DNA from: Verrucomicrobiaceae bacterium
GTDB taxonomy: Bacteria > Verrucomicrobiota > Verrucomicrobiia > Verrucomicrobiales > Akkermansiaceae
Direction of reading: 5' to 3'
Assembly (NCBI GenBank): GCA_027491155.1
Contig: JAIXWR010000035.1
Span: 1-64,000, forward strand
Length of the DNA stretch: 64,000 nt
Shown here: piece by piece, positions 8,811-18,600 of the stretch
Layout of the letters: each line of letters opens with the position of its first letter
How positions within the stretch are numbered: the first letter of the stretch is position 1
Program-made: the position numbers and the translations under genes
Notes under the pieces: generated by a model
Database searches by the model: none
The model's input: the letters and a program-made list of their open reading frames with translations, nothing else
Told to the model about the DNA's origin: nothing

Positions 8811-11800
8811 ATGATCGTCACTTCCAAACCCAGAAAGAGACATCCAATTCTTCACTCAAAGCTCCGGGCAGCCCGAGGCTTTGCCTTGGTGATCTCGCTG
8901 ACGCTCATGGTGCTGCTCACGGTGCTGGCCATCGGATTGCTCACTCTTTCCACCATTTCCTTGCGCTCCTCGAGCCAGGGTGAAGCCATGCAGGTCGCCC
9001 GCAGCAACGCGCGGATGGCCATGATGCTGGCGATCGGCCAGTTGCAGAAATCCGCAGGCCCGGACCAGCGGATCACGGCTCCCGCCCGCGTCGGCCAGGA
9101 CACCGCGCCCCCGTGGCTCAGCGGTGTTTGGTCGGGCAAGCTCCCGACCGCCGCTTCGCCGTCCGCTTCCAAGGACCAGGAGTTCCAAGGTTATCTGGTG
9201 TCCGGCTCGGAAAACCAGTCGACCCCGCTTCCGTCGAATCTGCCCGACTTGGATTCGGGCGTCGATCTGGTCGCGGGAGGCTCGCTCGGCGAAGGGGCGG
9301 ATCCGCTGGCCATCGTGCGCGCGCCCAAGGTCGATCTCGCCGCCGCCGGCAAGGGAGTGGACGGGCGCTTCGGCTGGGGCGTGCTGGAGGAAGGCACCAA
9401 GGCCAAGGTCGACCTCGTCCGCGAGACGGGAGACTTCGGCAATGCCACGCGCATGGCGGCGATGGGTGCGCCCGCCCGTTTCGGCATCGAGAAGATCGAG
9501 GACCTGGCCGGATACGACTGGTTCGGCGGCACCGAGCAAGGCCGGCTGATCACCCTGCCGACCTCCAGCCTCGTGACCGGCATGGCTCCCCTGCCCCCGC
9601 TCCAGCAGGATGTGACCACCCTGCACCGCGGACTGATCACCGACAGCGCGCGGGGCGGCCTGAGACAGGACCTCAGCCTGCTCTTCTCCGGAAACACCCT
9701 GCCCGCCGACTTCACGACCCGGCGGCTCTTCGACGACCCGGCCGTGTCCAACGAAGCGTCGAATCCCTTCTGGTCGCAGCTCTTCGAGTATTCGACGCTT
9801 TACCGCCGGACCGCCAATATCAACGGAACCCCGGGGATCCGGGCGAACGTGCCGACGGGCTACAATCCGGTCCAATGGGATCCGCGCTCGCAGACCAACA
9901 AAGCCCGGCCGGAATCCCCGCGCGGTCTGGCACTGATGCCGGTGGTCGCCAAGGTGCAGATGCAGTTCTCTCTCGTTTCGAAGGATGCCCACGGCCACTG
10001 GGGTGGCGGCACGATTGTCAGCAGGACGAACGACCCGCAGCGCAACTACATGCTGTACATGATCTATTCGCCGATCGTCACGCTCTACAACCCCTACAAC
10101 ACCCCGATCTCCTTCGATGAGCTTCGCATCGACTTCAAGGACCTCCCGATCGGCTTCCGCTTCTTCCGCAACGGCCAGCCCCAGACGACGCAGCTCGCCC
10201 ACCTGAACCAACTCTACGTCTACAACGACTCGGACACCCGCACACCCAAAACCTTCGGGATCAACATCCGGAGTTCCTTTACCACCGGCCGCGCGGCCCC
10301 GGTCGTCATGGAGCCCGGCGAAAACATGGTCTTCGGCGAATCGGTCAGCGGCAATTCCCTTTGGAACGGCGAAGGCGTCTTCGACTGGCAGAACAACCAC
10401 ACCGCAAGCATTCCCCTCGCTCCTGGATATCCCTCCCAGGGCGTCGGCTTCTGGGTCGACTGGCTGACCCCGGATGGAATGCTCAGCTCCTTCGACGACC
10501 AGATGGGCATCTACTCGCTGCGGCTGACCGACACGGTCGACGTCGAGTTCGCCCCGCTTCCGTCCGAAGTTTCCGGCAACCGGCTTTCGATCGAACTCCA
10601 CCTGATGCAAGGCAGCCGCAAGGTCCGCTCCGGCCAGCTCGACCTCGACTACGGCGATGTCAACCGACTGACTTCCGCCCTGAGCAAGGACACCTCGACC
10701 AGCTTTCCCGCGCGCCTTCAGAAGCCTTATCTCGGCAGCGAGATCTATGAGACGCCGGCCACCAAGCTCAAGGACTTCTCCCGCGCCAAGGCCTTCGCCC
10801 TGTTCAGCTACTATGGCAAGACCTCGCTCGAGTCCGATTCCGCCGCAAAACCGTGGCAGCAGGGCGGTCACGCGACCAGCCTGGTCGGCATCGATCTGAC
10901 CAAGGAGTCGATGGGCATCCATCCGGCGGAGGTCGCCCTGAAGCGCGTCGCCCCCGGCTTCCGCTTCCCGATCGACGCCCAGAACCGCGGCAAGTTCTTC
11001 ACCGGTCACAGTGAAAACACCGGCACCCGCATCGCCCCGCAATACGAGGTGCCGATGCTGCCGCTCCAGAGCATCGCCCAGCTCCGCCATGCCGGCCTTG
11101 CCAACCAGGGCTTCCTTCCCGGCGCGACCTACACCGCGGGCGAATCCTTCGCCACGCCGATGCTCGGATCCTCCGCGGTGGTCGCCAACGGGACCAAGAC
11201 CTACAAGCTCGTCGACCACGCCTGGTTCACCAACACCGCGCTGTGGGACCGCTACTTCTTCTCGACCCTGGCACCGCATGAGGGACCGGTGATGAAAGCG
11301 AAGAGCCTGCAGGAAGTCGCGACCGGCTTCCTCGAAGACGGCCAGTCCTTGCTCAATCCGCGGATCATTCCCGCCACCAGCAAGCCCCGCCCCGGCCTGA
11401 GCGACGAGCTCGCCTCGCCCGCGGGATACCTGCAAAGCGCCTCCCACCTGATGATCGACGGCGCCTTCAACATCAACTCGACCTCGGTCGAAGCGTGGAA
11501 GGCGCTGCTTTCCTCGATGAACAAGGAAGATGTCGAATACTTCCACGTCACCGACGGTGCCGCCGCCGGCGCCAGCGGCACGGTGGCCGGTGCGACCAAC
11601 CCCTTCAGCCGCATGCGGCGCGCGGGCGGCCCGTCCGTCGAATCCTTCAACATGATCGACGCCCGCCACGGCCGCTGGACCGGCATGCGCACCCTGACCG
11701 ACGAACAGATCCAGCAGCTCGCGGAAAACATTGTCGAGGAGGTCAAGGAGCGCGGCCCCTTCCTTTCCATCGCCGAGTTCGTCAACCGCCAGCCGGGCAG

Positions 11801-12248
11801 CGACAAGAAGCTCGCCCTCAAGGGCGCGTTGCAGGCGGCCATCGACCGCACGGACTCGATCAACGCCCGCTTCGCCGCGGACTCGAAGATCAACGCCCTG
11901 GCCGACGTCGCCGCGGACGGCCACCCCTTCCCGGAAGCTCTCGAAGGGATGAGCGCTGCCGGAGCTCCCGGCTACCTGACCCAGGGCGACATCCTGTCGG
12001 CAGTCGGTTCCGTCATCTCGGCCCGCTCCGACACTTTCCGGATCCGCAGCTACGGCGAAGCCGTGGACCCCTCCAACAAAGTCACCGCACGCGCCTGGTG
12101 CGAGGCGGTGGTGCAGCGCGTTCCCGAATTCATCGACCCGGCGAACCCGCCCGAGACCGCCACCGGCTCCTTGAGCGCGGCCAACCAGCGCTTCGGCCGC
12201 CGCTTCATCGTCACCGGGTTCCGCTGGCTCTCGCCGGAAGAGATCTGA
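8811..12248 (+). CDS. Verru_Chthon cassette protein A-like giant pseudopilin, copy 1
   Basis: 1145 residues. A basic leader ends in RG(23), then FALVISLTLMVLLTVLAIGL, a type IV pilin/GspK-like helix (24-48). As in PilX and GspK, position +5 is not Glu. Then VARSNARMAMMLAIGQLQK, the cassette A signature, and a very large periplasmic or surface part. Near the C terminus, TDEQIQQLAENIVEEVKERG followed by PFLSIAEFVNR resembles the helical region of the minor pseudopilin GspK. It is followed at 12312 by a small secreted gene, and the pair is repeated at 15614-19892. Function is undescribed; a tip or adaptor of a pseudopilus-like apparatus is a reasonable guess. No B, C or D cassette genes are adjacent. 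Confidence 0.85.
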   Translation: MIVTSKPRKRHPILHSKLRAARGFALVISLTLMVLLTVLAIGLLTLSTISLRSSSQGEAMQVARSNARMAMMLAIGQLQKSAGPDQRITAPARVGQDTAPPWLSGVWSGKLPTAASPSASKDQEFQGYLVSGSENQSTPLPSNLPDLDSGVDLVAGGSLGEGADPLAIVRAPKVDLAAAGKGVDGRFGWGVLEEGTKAKVDLVRETGDFGNATRMAAMGAPARFGIEKIEDLAGYDWFGGTEQGRLITLPTSSLVTGMAPLPPLQQDVTTLHRGLITDSARGGLRQDLSLLFSGNTLPADFTTRRLFDDPAVSNEASNPFWSQLFEYSTLYRRTANINGTPGIRANVPTGYNPVQWDPRSQTNKARPESPRGLALMPVVAKVQMQFSLVSKDAHGHWGGGTIVSRTNDPQRNYMLYMIYSPIVTLYNPYNTPISFDELRIDFKDLPIGFRFFRNGQPQTTQLAHLNQLYVYNDSDTRTPKTFGINIRSSFTTGRAAPVVMEPGENMVFGESVSGNSLWNGEGVFDWQNNHTASIPLAPGYPSQGVGFWVDWLTPDGMLSSFDDQMGIYSLRLTDTVDVEFAPLPSEVSGNRLSIELHLMQGSRKVRSGQLDLDYGDVNRLTSALSKDTSTSFPARLQKPYLGSEIYETPATKLKDFSRAKAFALFSYYGKTSLESDSAAKPWQQGGHATSLVGIDLTKESMGIHPAEVALKRVAPGFRFPIDAQNRGKFFTGHSENTGTRIAPQYEVPMLPLQSIAQLRHAGLANQGFLPGATYTAGESFATPMLGSSAVVANGTKTYKLVDHAWFTNTALWDRYFFSTLAPHEGPVMKAKSLQEVATGFLEDGQSLLNPRIIPATSKPRPGLSDELASPAGYLQSASHLMIDGAFNINSTSVEAWKALLSSMNKEDVEYFHVTDGAAAGASGTVAGATNPFSRMRRAGGPSVESFNMIDARHGRWTGMRTLTDEQIQQLAENIVEEVKERGPFLSIAEFVNRQPGSDKKLALKGALQAAIDRTDSINARFAADSKINALADVAADGHPFPEALEGMSAAGAPGYLTQGDILSAVGSVISARSDTFRIRSYGEAVDPSNKVTARAWCEAVVQRVPEFIDPANPPETATGSLSAANQRFGRRFIVTGFRWLSPEEI

Positions 12249-12264
12249 TCCCCGGCACCCTGCG

Positions 12265-12282
12265 GGCAAGCGTCCGCTTGCC
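12265..12282. repeat. REP-like hairpin
   Basis: GGCAAGCG and CGCTTGCC form a perfect 8-bp stem around a 2-base loop, 17 bases after the cassette A stop and 30 before the next start. No T-run follows. It is read as one of several short palindromes of this genome rather than a terminator. Confidence 0.5.
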
Positions 12283-12311
12283 ACGACCGACCGATCCGTC
12301 ATCTTCCCCGC

Positions 12312-13016
12312 ATGTTCCGCACCACTTTGACCCTGCTTGTCGGCCTCACGCTTGCCACCGCCGCGCAAGAGTCCCGCAAGGTTTCGCTGCGCACCCTGTG
12401 CTTCACCCACGTGGACAAGGTGACGAAGGTCTTCGTCGCCGGAGCCGAGGCCGGCACCTCCGCCGAAATCCCGCTCTTTACGGACACCTTCTCCAACGCC
12501 GTGGAAATTGTCGCCCCCGACGGCAAGCTGACCTTCAGCCTCGCGGCGCCGGGCAAGGACGTCCCTTCCCTGCCCGCGGTCAAACTTCCCGAGGGATCGA
12601 AGATCCTCTGCGTCTTCCTGCCGAATCCCGGCAAGAAAGGCCAGCCCTACCGGGTGCTTGCCCTTGCCGACGACCTCGCGTCCTTCCCGCTCGGCAGCGT
12701 GAAGCTCATGAACCTCACCCCGGCGGTGCTCCGCTTCGACCTCGGCGAACACGCGGAGGCCAAGGGCATCACCGTGGCGCCGGGCAAGACCGGCCAGCTG
12801 GCATCGATCCGCAAGGTCAACCACCTCAACCAATACGACGCCAAAGCGCTCTACCAGATGAAGCCGGGCGAGTTCGTCCAGTTCTACAACTCCCGCTGGC
12901 GCTCGGTCGCGGCCAAGCGCGACCTTGCGATCGCCTACCTGGACCCGCAGTCGAACCAGCCGATGGTGAACCTCTACGAGGACGCCCCGGCATACGAGAT
13001 TCCCAAGACGCCCTGA
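12312..13016 (+). CDS. Secreted partner of cassette A protein, copy 1
   Basis: 234 residues with a signal peptide (MFRTTLTLLVGLTLATA, cleavage near residue 18). No known domain is recognised. It is clearly related to the product of 19164-19892: both have R(K/T)V(S/T)(L/F)R at the mature N terminus, a central VFLPNPGK / FLLLPSPEK segment, SFP(L/M)G, a KRD(L/M) motif and a near-terminal NLYED / RLYQD. The two genes occupy the same place after a cassette A gene. A periplasmic or surface protein acting with the giant pseudopilin is inferred from this repeated pairing. Confidence 0.75.
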   Translation: MFRTTLTLLVGLTLATAAQESRKVSLRTLCFTHVDKVTKVFVAGAEAGTSAEIPLFTDTFSNAVEIVAPDGKLTFSLAAPGKDVPSLPAVKLPEGSKILCVFLPNPGKKGQPYRVLALADDLASFPLGSVKLMNLTPAVLRFDLGEHAEAKGITVAPGKTGQLASIRKVNHLNQYDAKALYQMKPGEFVQFYNSRWRSVAAKRDLAIAYLDPQSNQPMVNLYEDAPAYEIPKTP

Positions 13017-13095
13017 GGCCGCTCCGGCCGCGGGTCGCCGCTTGGCCGGCAGATCGAAAATTTACGCTACCCCTTCCGCCCGGGCGGGTTTATCC

Positions 13096-14661
13096 ATGCA
13101 CATGCGGCGGCCTTCGACCTCGACGATCCTGATCCTCACCCTCGCAGGTGGCGGCCTGGCGGGCTGGTGGCTCGCCCGGAACAGCGCCGAAGACCCGGCA
13201 CCTGCCATCGCTTCTTCCGAAGTGCCGAGGTCGATTCCCGACGACCCGCCGCCCCGCCCGCGCAAACTGGAGGATCGGAAACCGTCGCTGGCCCGGGATC
13301 GCGAAGCTTCCGAAGCAGGGGCCCTGCAGAACCAGCGCTCGATCCGCTTCTCCGACCGCGACGCCTACGAGCGCTTCCTCGCCGCGGCCAAGGGCAAGGG
13401 AATTGCAATCCTGGGCTCCATCGACCGGCTGAATGCCTTGCACGTCGGCTTCCTCTCGATCGACGACTTGAACGCCCTGCTCGACGGCAGCGAGGAAAGC
13501 GGCTTCATCTATCCGGTCGCCCTGCCGACCCCGAAGACCGAAGGCGTCCAGGAAGGCGCCGTTGGCTTCGGTGAAAGCCTGCTTTCCTGGCTCGGCATCA
13601 CGGGAGACAACTCCGCCTACGGCAGCGGCGTGAAGGTCGCCATCCTCGACACCGGATCCACGCTCGCGGGCGCCCGCAACCAGTTCCTCGTCGATCCGCC
13701 GGAGAACCCGGCGGACTGGAACGGCCACGGCACCGCGGTCGCCGACCTGATCCGCCAGATCGCCCCCGCCGCCGACCTCTACTCGTGGCGGGTGGCAAAC
13801 GACGAGGGCCAGTCGAACAGCTTCCTTCTCGCCCAGGGAATTCTCGCCGCCGTTGATGCAGGGGTCGACGTGATCAACATCTCGATGGGCTCCTACGGAA
13901 ACTCCGCCATCCTCCGGGACGCGATCGAGACCGCCCGCGAGGCCAAGGTCCTGATCTACGCTTCCGGCGGCAACGAGGGCTACGAACAGCTGGCCTACCC
14001 GGCCGCCTACGAAGGCGTGGTCGGCGTCGGCGCGGTGGATGCCACCGGCACCTACCTCAACTTCTCCAACAGCGGCAACGTGACGATGACCGCTCCGGGC
14101 CTCGATCTGGTCACGGCGTGGACCGGCGGCCAGAGCGTTTATTTCACCGGCACCTCCGCCAGCGCCCCGATCGGCGTCGGCGTGCTGGCCGCGGCGATGT
14201 CGCAGGGCGGGACGCGCATCAGCAGCGCGCAGGCTTATGAAAGGGTGACCGACAACCTGAACGAGGCCGGGGCGCCGGGGCTCGACAACTTCTACGGCAT
14301 CGGCACCGTCGACCTCGGCCGGGTGCTCCAGAGCGGGCAAGCGGGCATCACCGACGCCGCGATCGCCGCCAACCACGTGACCACCGGCAACGGCGGCCAG
14401 ATGCAATTGCAGGTCACCGTCCAGAACCGGGGCACGACCACCCTGGTGAACACGCCGCTGGAAGTCACCACGCCCTCGGGCACTTCCACGCTCAACATCA
14501 CGACCCTCCAGCCCGGAGATTTCACCACCTTCTCCCTGCCTTTCTCGGTCAACGGCGACAGTGCCGTCATCCAGTCCCGCGTCCAGGTGATCGGTGCCAA
14601 CGACCTCAAGCCCTCCAACAACCGGCGGACCGATGTTTACACTCCGGCTGCCGAGGATTGA
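13096..14661 (+). CDS. Membrane-anchored subtilisin-like serine protease (S8)
   Basis: About 521 residues from ATG 13096. It has an N-terminal membrane helix (about 9-27), a Pro/Arg-rich stretch, and a peptidase S8 domain with the full triad: D185 in VAILDTGS, H211 in NGHGTAVADL and S354 in FTGTSASAP, plus the oxyanion Asn in SGGNEG. After the catalytic domain (ends near 430) a beta-rich CARDB-like module follows (about 440-515). It would cleave proteins outside the cytoplasm. It lies between the two cassette A modules and overlaps the next peptidase gene by 29 bases, which suggests it matures or trims products of this block. Confidence 0.9.
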   Translation: MHMRRPSTSTILILTLAGGGLAGWWLARNSAEDPAPAIASSEVPRSIPDDPPPRPRKLEDRKPSLARDREASEAGALQNQRSIRFSDRDAYERFLAAAKGKGIAILGSIDRLNALHVGFLSIDDLNALLDGSEESGFIYPVALPTPKTEGVQEGAVGFGESLLSWLGITGDNSAYGSGVKVAILDTGSTLAGARNQFLVDPPENPADWNGHGTAVADLIRQIAPAADLYSWRVANDEGQSNSFLLAQGILAAVDAGVDVINISMGSYGNSAILRDAIETAREAKVLIYASGGNEGYEQLAYPAAYEGVVGVGAVDATGTYLNFSNSGNVTMTAPGLDLVTAWTGGQSVYFTGTSASAPIGVGVLAAAMSQGGTRISSAQAYERVTDNLNEAGAPGLDNFYGIGTVDLGRVLQSGQAGITDAAIAANHVTTGNGGQMQLQVTVQNRGTTTLVNTPLEVTTPSGTSTLNITTLQPGDFTTFSLPFSVNGDSAVIQSRVQVIGANDLKPSNNRRTDVYTPAAED

Positions 14662-15427
14662 GCCGCTGCTGCTGGCCGCGCTGGCCGCCTGCTGCCCGGC
14701 CGCCGAAATGCGGCAGGCCCCGAACGCCGCGGCCGCGCCGGTCAACCAGTTGAGCGTTTCCGGCAACGCCTGCGGTCCCGCCGCGCTGCTGGCCTCCTAC
14801 CGCGCCGGCAACGAGGCCTGGCAGCGGGCCGCGGAAAGCCTTGCCGGCACGAACGACCGGGACCGCTTGCGCCTCTGGATCCGCCGGCACGGCCTGCAAC
14901 CCTCGTCCACCCTGAAGGGCCGAAAGCGCTGGTCGGCCAGCGGCATCAACGTCGAGGACCTGGTGGCGGCGGCCAACGAGATGAACCGGCCGCTCTTCCT
15001 CCCGCCGCTGGCGCACGACGACCTTTTCCGCCGCACCCGCGAATCGCCCGAGGCCCTCCTGCGGCGCACCCGGGACCGCTTCGACCGCTCGCTGGCCAAG
15101 GGAATCCCGCCGGTGCTCAGCCTCCGCCGCTTCGTGCTGCGCAAGGGCGTCTGGACCCCGCTGCAAGGTCACTTCGTCACCATCACCGCGGTGCCCCGCA
15201 AGCTGGGACGCGGCGAATCCTCCTTCCCGTTCCACTACCTCGATCCCTGGGGCGGGAAGCGCTGCGAAGGCGTGATCGCCCTGCCGCAGCAAGCGCTTCT
15301 CGCCCCGCCCGGCCAGACGTCCCCTTGCCTTGAGGCCCGCGTGCCCGCCGCCGTCATCGGAAAGCCGGAAGTCCGCCGCGGTGAAATTTCCACCGTCGTG
15401 CCCGCCGCGGTGATCGGCCGCTGGTGA
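14633..15427 (+). CDS. C39-like papain-fold cysteine peptidase, probable lipoprotein
   Basis: 264 residues from ATG 14633 (an upstream ATG at 14594 lies deeper in the subtilase gene). A short hydrophobic leader ends in LAAC (C20), a plausible lipobox. The catalytic set of the C39-like family is visible: C47 in SGNACGPAALLASY, H180 in LQGHFVTI and D204 in YLDPWGGK. No ABC transporter is attached, so this is a stand-alone C39-like enzyme, possibly inactive toward double-glycine leaders. The overlap with the subtilase gene implies co-translation. Two VPAAVIG repeats occur near the C terminus. Confidence 0.65.
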   Translation: MFTLRLPRIEPLLLAALAACCPAAEMRQAPNAAAAPVNQLSVSGNACGPAALLASYRAGNEAWQRAAESLAGTNDRDRLRLWIRRHGLQPSSTLKGRKRWSASGINVEDLVAAANEMNRPLFLPPLAHDDLFRRTRESPEALLRRTRDRFDRSLAKGIPPVLSLRRFVLRKGVWTPLQGHFVTITAVPRKLGRGESSFPFHYLDPWGGKRCEGVIALPQQALLAPPGQTSPCLEARVPAAVIGKPEVRRGEISTVVPAAVIGRW

Positions 15428-15476
15428 AGCGCCCCGCGGGCCGATACCTGCCTCGAACACTTTGGGATTCAACAGA

Positions 15477-15500
15477 AAGCCCAATGAAAAGATTGGGCTT
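15477..15500. other. Hairpin upstream of second cassette A gene
   Basis: AAGCCCAAT (15477-15485) and ATTGGGCTT (15492-15500) form a perfect 9-bp stem with a GAAAAG loop. It lies 50 bases after the peptidase stop and 66 before the shared TGTATTTAC box. CCCC rather than T follows, so a classical terminator is unlikely; it could be a weak terminator or a transcript-end stabiliser. Confidence 0.5.
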
Positions 15501-15565
15501 CCCCGAGAAACCTCGTCGCCCGATCCGCGAGGCATACTCCCCCTTTCGGGTAGCCGATGGTCTTT

Positions 15566-15574
15566 TGTATTTAC
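15566..15574 (+). promoter_or_regulatory. Shared upstream box TGTATTTAC, copy 2
   Basis: Identical to the box at 8763 and at the identical 48-base distance from the ATG of its cassette A gene. The matching distance supports 15614 as the true start rather than the earlier in-frame ATG at 15557, which would place the box inside the gene. Confidence 0.55.
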
Positions 15575-15613
15575 ATGAATGGACGGGAAAGCCATTTTCC
15601 GGCATTCGACGTC

Positions 15614-18600
15614 ATGAAAGGCAATTCTTTGACCAGAAAAGAGCAGCTTTTGACCTCCCTGCGCAACAAGGAGCGAGGCTTCGCCCTGGTGATCTCGCTG
15701 ACGCTCATGGTCCTGCTGACGATTCTGGCGGTGGGGCTGCTCACGCTTTCGACCGTATCCCTGCGGGCCTCCAGCCAGAGCGAGGCGATGCAAGTGGCCC
15801 GCGGCAACGCCCGCATGGCCATGATCCTCGCGATCGGCCAATTGCAGAAAACCGCCGGTCCCGATCAGCGCATCACGGCACCGGCATCGATCGCCAATGC
15901 ATCCTACCCGCCCGGCTTGACCGGTGTCTGGAAGGCTTGGAAGCCCGGCGAGGAAGGCACCCGCTACGACGGCAAGGAGGACCGCTTCATGGGCTGGCTG
16001 ACCTCCGCCTCCTTCGGTGCCGCATCCCCCAGCCCGACAACGGCGCCCAACGTCCCGGCCGACACCCCGGGAGTGAGCCTGCTGTTGGGCGAAGGCACCC
16101 TGAAGGACCGCGCGACGACGAAGGGTGACGACGCCCGCATCGCCCTGCAGCCCACCCTTATCGAGGGCAGCAACCTGAACGGTCGCCTCGCCTGGGCCAC
16201 CATGGACGAAAGCGTCAAAACCCGCGTCAACCTTTCCGCCGATCCCTCCTTCTCCTCCCCGGTCAAGGAAATCGCCCTGGCCGGTGCACCGCCGGCCGAC
16301 AACCTTCGGGGCCTGGAAGGACTCTCGGATTTCAAGGCCACCGATGAAAGCGTCGCCAGGATGATCACGGCCGGCAGCGCCGACCTGGAACTCGGCGAAG
16401 GCACCATGGGCCCGCTGACGCCCGATCTCACCGTCTGGTCGGCCTCCCTGCAGACCGACCCCGTCGCCGGCGGCCTGAAGCGCGATCTGAGCACGCTCTT
16501 CCGCAAAGGCCTGACCACCGCCGAAAAGCAGACCCGGATCTACGAGCAAGCGGGCCTCGCCACCGGTTTGTCCGACCCCTACCTGGGACTGCTGGCCAGC
16601 TACCACGACCTTTACAAGAAGATCGGCGTCACCGCCGGCGGCATCAATCCCGGCTCCGACGGCATCGCGGCCAGCTTGCCCTCCGGCTACAATCCGACGA
16701 GCTATGACCCCCGTTCCGCCACCAACCTGCCCAAGCCGCAGGTCACCCAGGAACCGGTGCTCGTTCCGTCCATTCTCCGCGTCGACATCATCTTTTCGAT
16801 GATCACCCGCGACGTCCACGGCGGCCGCACCCAGCGGCTCCGCGCCGAAGGGAAGCCTTACATGCTCCACCTGATGCACCTGCCGGTGGTGACCCTTCAC
16901 AACCCCTACAACGTCCCCCTGTCCTTCGACAGCCTGAAGCTCACCTTCAAGGACGTCCCGGTCGGCTTCAACTTCACCGTCAACGGCCAGCCGCTCTCCA
17001 CCAAGCTGATCCCGCTCAACGGGATGTTCGTGGCGGCGGAAGGCAACGACAACACCACCAAGAACTTCGGGATCACCCTCAAGAGCGCGGTCGGCAGCTC
17101 CAGCCAGTCCCTCCGCCTGCTCCCGGGCCAGACCAAGCTCTTCGGCACGCCCAAGGTTCCCCCGACCTGGACCTGGGCGGACGAGCAACCGGGCGTCGGT
17201 TCGGACGGCACCATGCTGTTCGACTGGAACATGGGCCGCAACTTCACGAGCGATTTCCAGATGGCTCCCACGCTCATCTCGCCGCCGACCACCAGTTGCG
17301 GATTCGATGTCGACTGGATCAATCCCCGGCCCTTCCAAACGGCACAGGGCGTGGCCTACAGCGGCGGCGAAGGCCTGATCGCCCTCACCGGCACCGAGCG
17401 GATCGGCGTCCAGTTCGGCCCCGTGGCCCCCGCGGTGGCGGGCAACGCGTTCAGCATCGAGTCCGAACTCAGGACCGGCGGACGCCTCGTCAAGTGCGGC
17501 GCCATCCGGGTGAACTACCAGAGCGCCGCACGGCTCCAGGAAATCGTCGAGCAAGGGACCTCGCTGCGTTTCCCCAACCCGCGGAAATTCCCCGAAACCT
17601 ATCCCAAGCTGCCGCAGGATCCCGCCGTCACCGTTTCCAGCCTCTACGAAGCCAACAACCGGGCCGTCAGCGAATATGTGAATCCGGACCCCTTCCTGAT
17701 CTTCAGCATCTCGGGCAAGACCACCAAGGAGTCCTTCATTCCCTCACGGCCCTACGCCGACGCCTCGCCCACGGTAAGCCTCTCCAAGATCGACCTCGCG
17801 GCGGGCAAGGACTCGCCCGGCGACGTGCCGCTCGAGCTGGTCATGATGCCGATCCGCAACGGCTCGGCCGCCATCGAGGAAATCCGCAACACCCAGGAAG
17901 GCTTCTTCTTCGGCGGCCACGGATCGCTCAACGGCATCCCCCGCGCGACCTTCCACGAGGTGCCGCAGATCCCGCTCCAGTCGCTGGCCCAGTTCCGCCA
18001 CGCCAACCTCGCCAGCTCCGGCTTCCACCCGCAGGTGACCTACACCGTGGGCGAATCCCTCGCGAGCCCGCTGATCGGCACCGATACCGTCAAGCGCACC
18101 TGGCCCTCCGACAACTCGGTGATGCTCGACCACATCTGGCTCTCCAACAAGGCGCTGTGGGACCGCTATTTCCTCTCCACCCTGGTCGGACAATCCGGCA
18201 GGGCCTTCGCGGGCAACGAGAAGACGCCGGAAGCCCAGGCCGAAGAGTTCTTCAGCGGCACCGGCCGCTTGATCAATCCCCGCCTCGCCCCGATCCGCAG
18301 CGGCGATCCCGCTCCCGCATCGCGGCTGGCGGAAGCCGACGGCTGGCGGATCGCCGCCGCCCACATGATGGTGAAAGGAGGCTTCAACGTGAATTCCACC
18401 TCGCCCGATGCCTGGATTGCCGTGCTTTCCGCACTGCGCGAGGCGGCGCTGCTGACCTCCACCGGCAACGAAGCGGCCACCGGGAATCCCTTTCCCCGCG
18501 TCCGCCGCCCCGCCGAAGGCATGATCGACGAGGCCCCCGTCCTGACCGCCCAGCGCCGCTGGCAGGGCTACCGCCAGTTGACCGACGCCCAGATCAAGGA

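Noticed and set aside
8856-12833. A 1325-codon minus-strand open frame opposite the cassette A gene
   Set aside because: It is antisense to a gene with clear pilin-like start and homology to its paralogue; such frames arise from G/C-rich codon bias. The same holds for long antisense frames at 828-2282, 14606-17554, 28450-31554, 36163-37242 and 40873-42783.
13061-13065. Third copy of the TGTATTTAC box upstream of the subtilase gene
   Set aside because: Only TTTAC is shared and the distance to the start differs from the 48 bases of the two true copies.
15477-15500. Intrinsic terminator
   Set aside because: A good 9-bp stem is present but CCCC follows instead of a T-run; listed only as a hairpin. 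The same applies to the palindromes at 310, 12265, 40279 and 47964.
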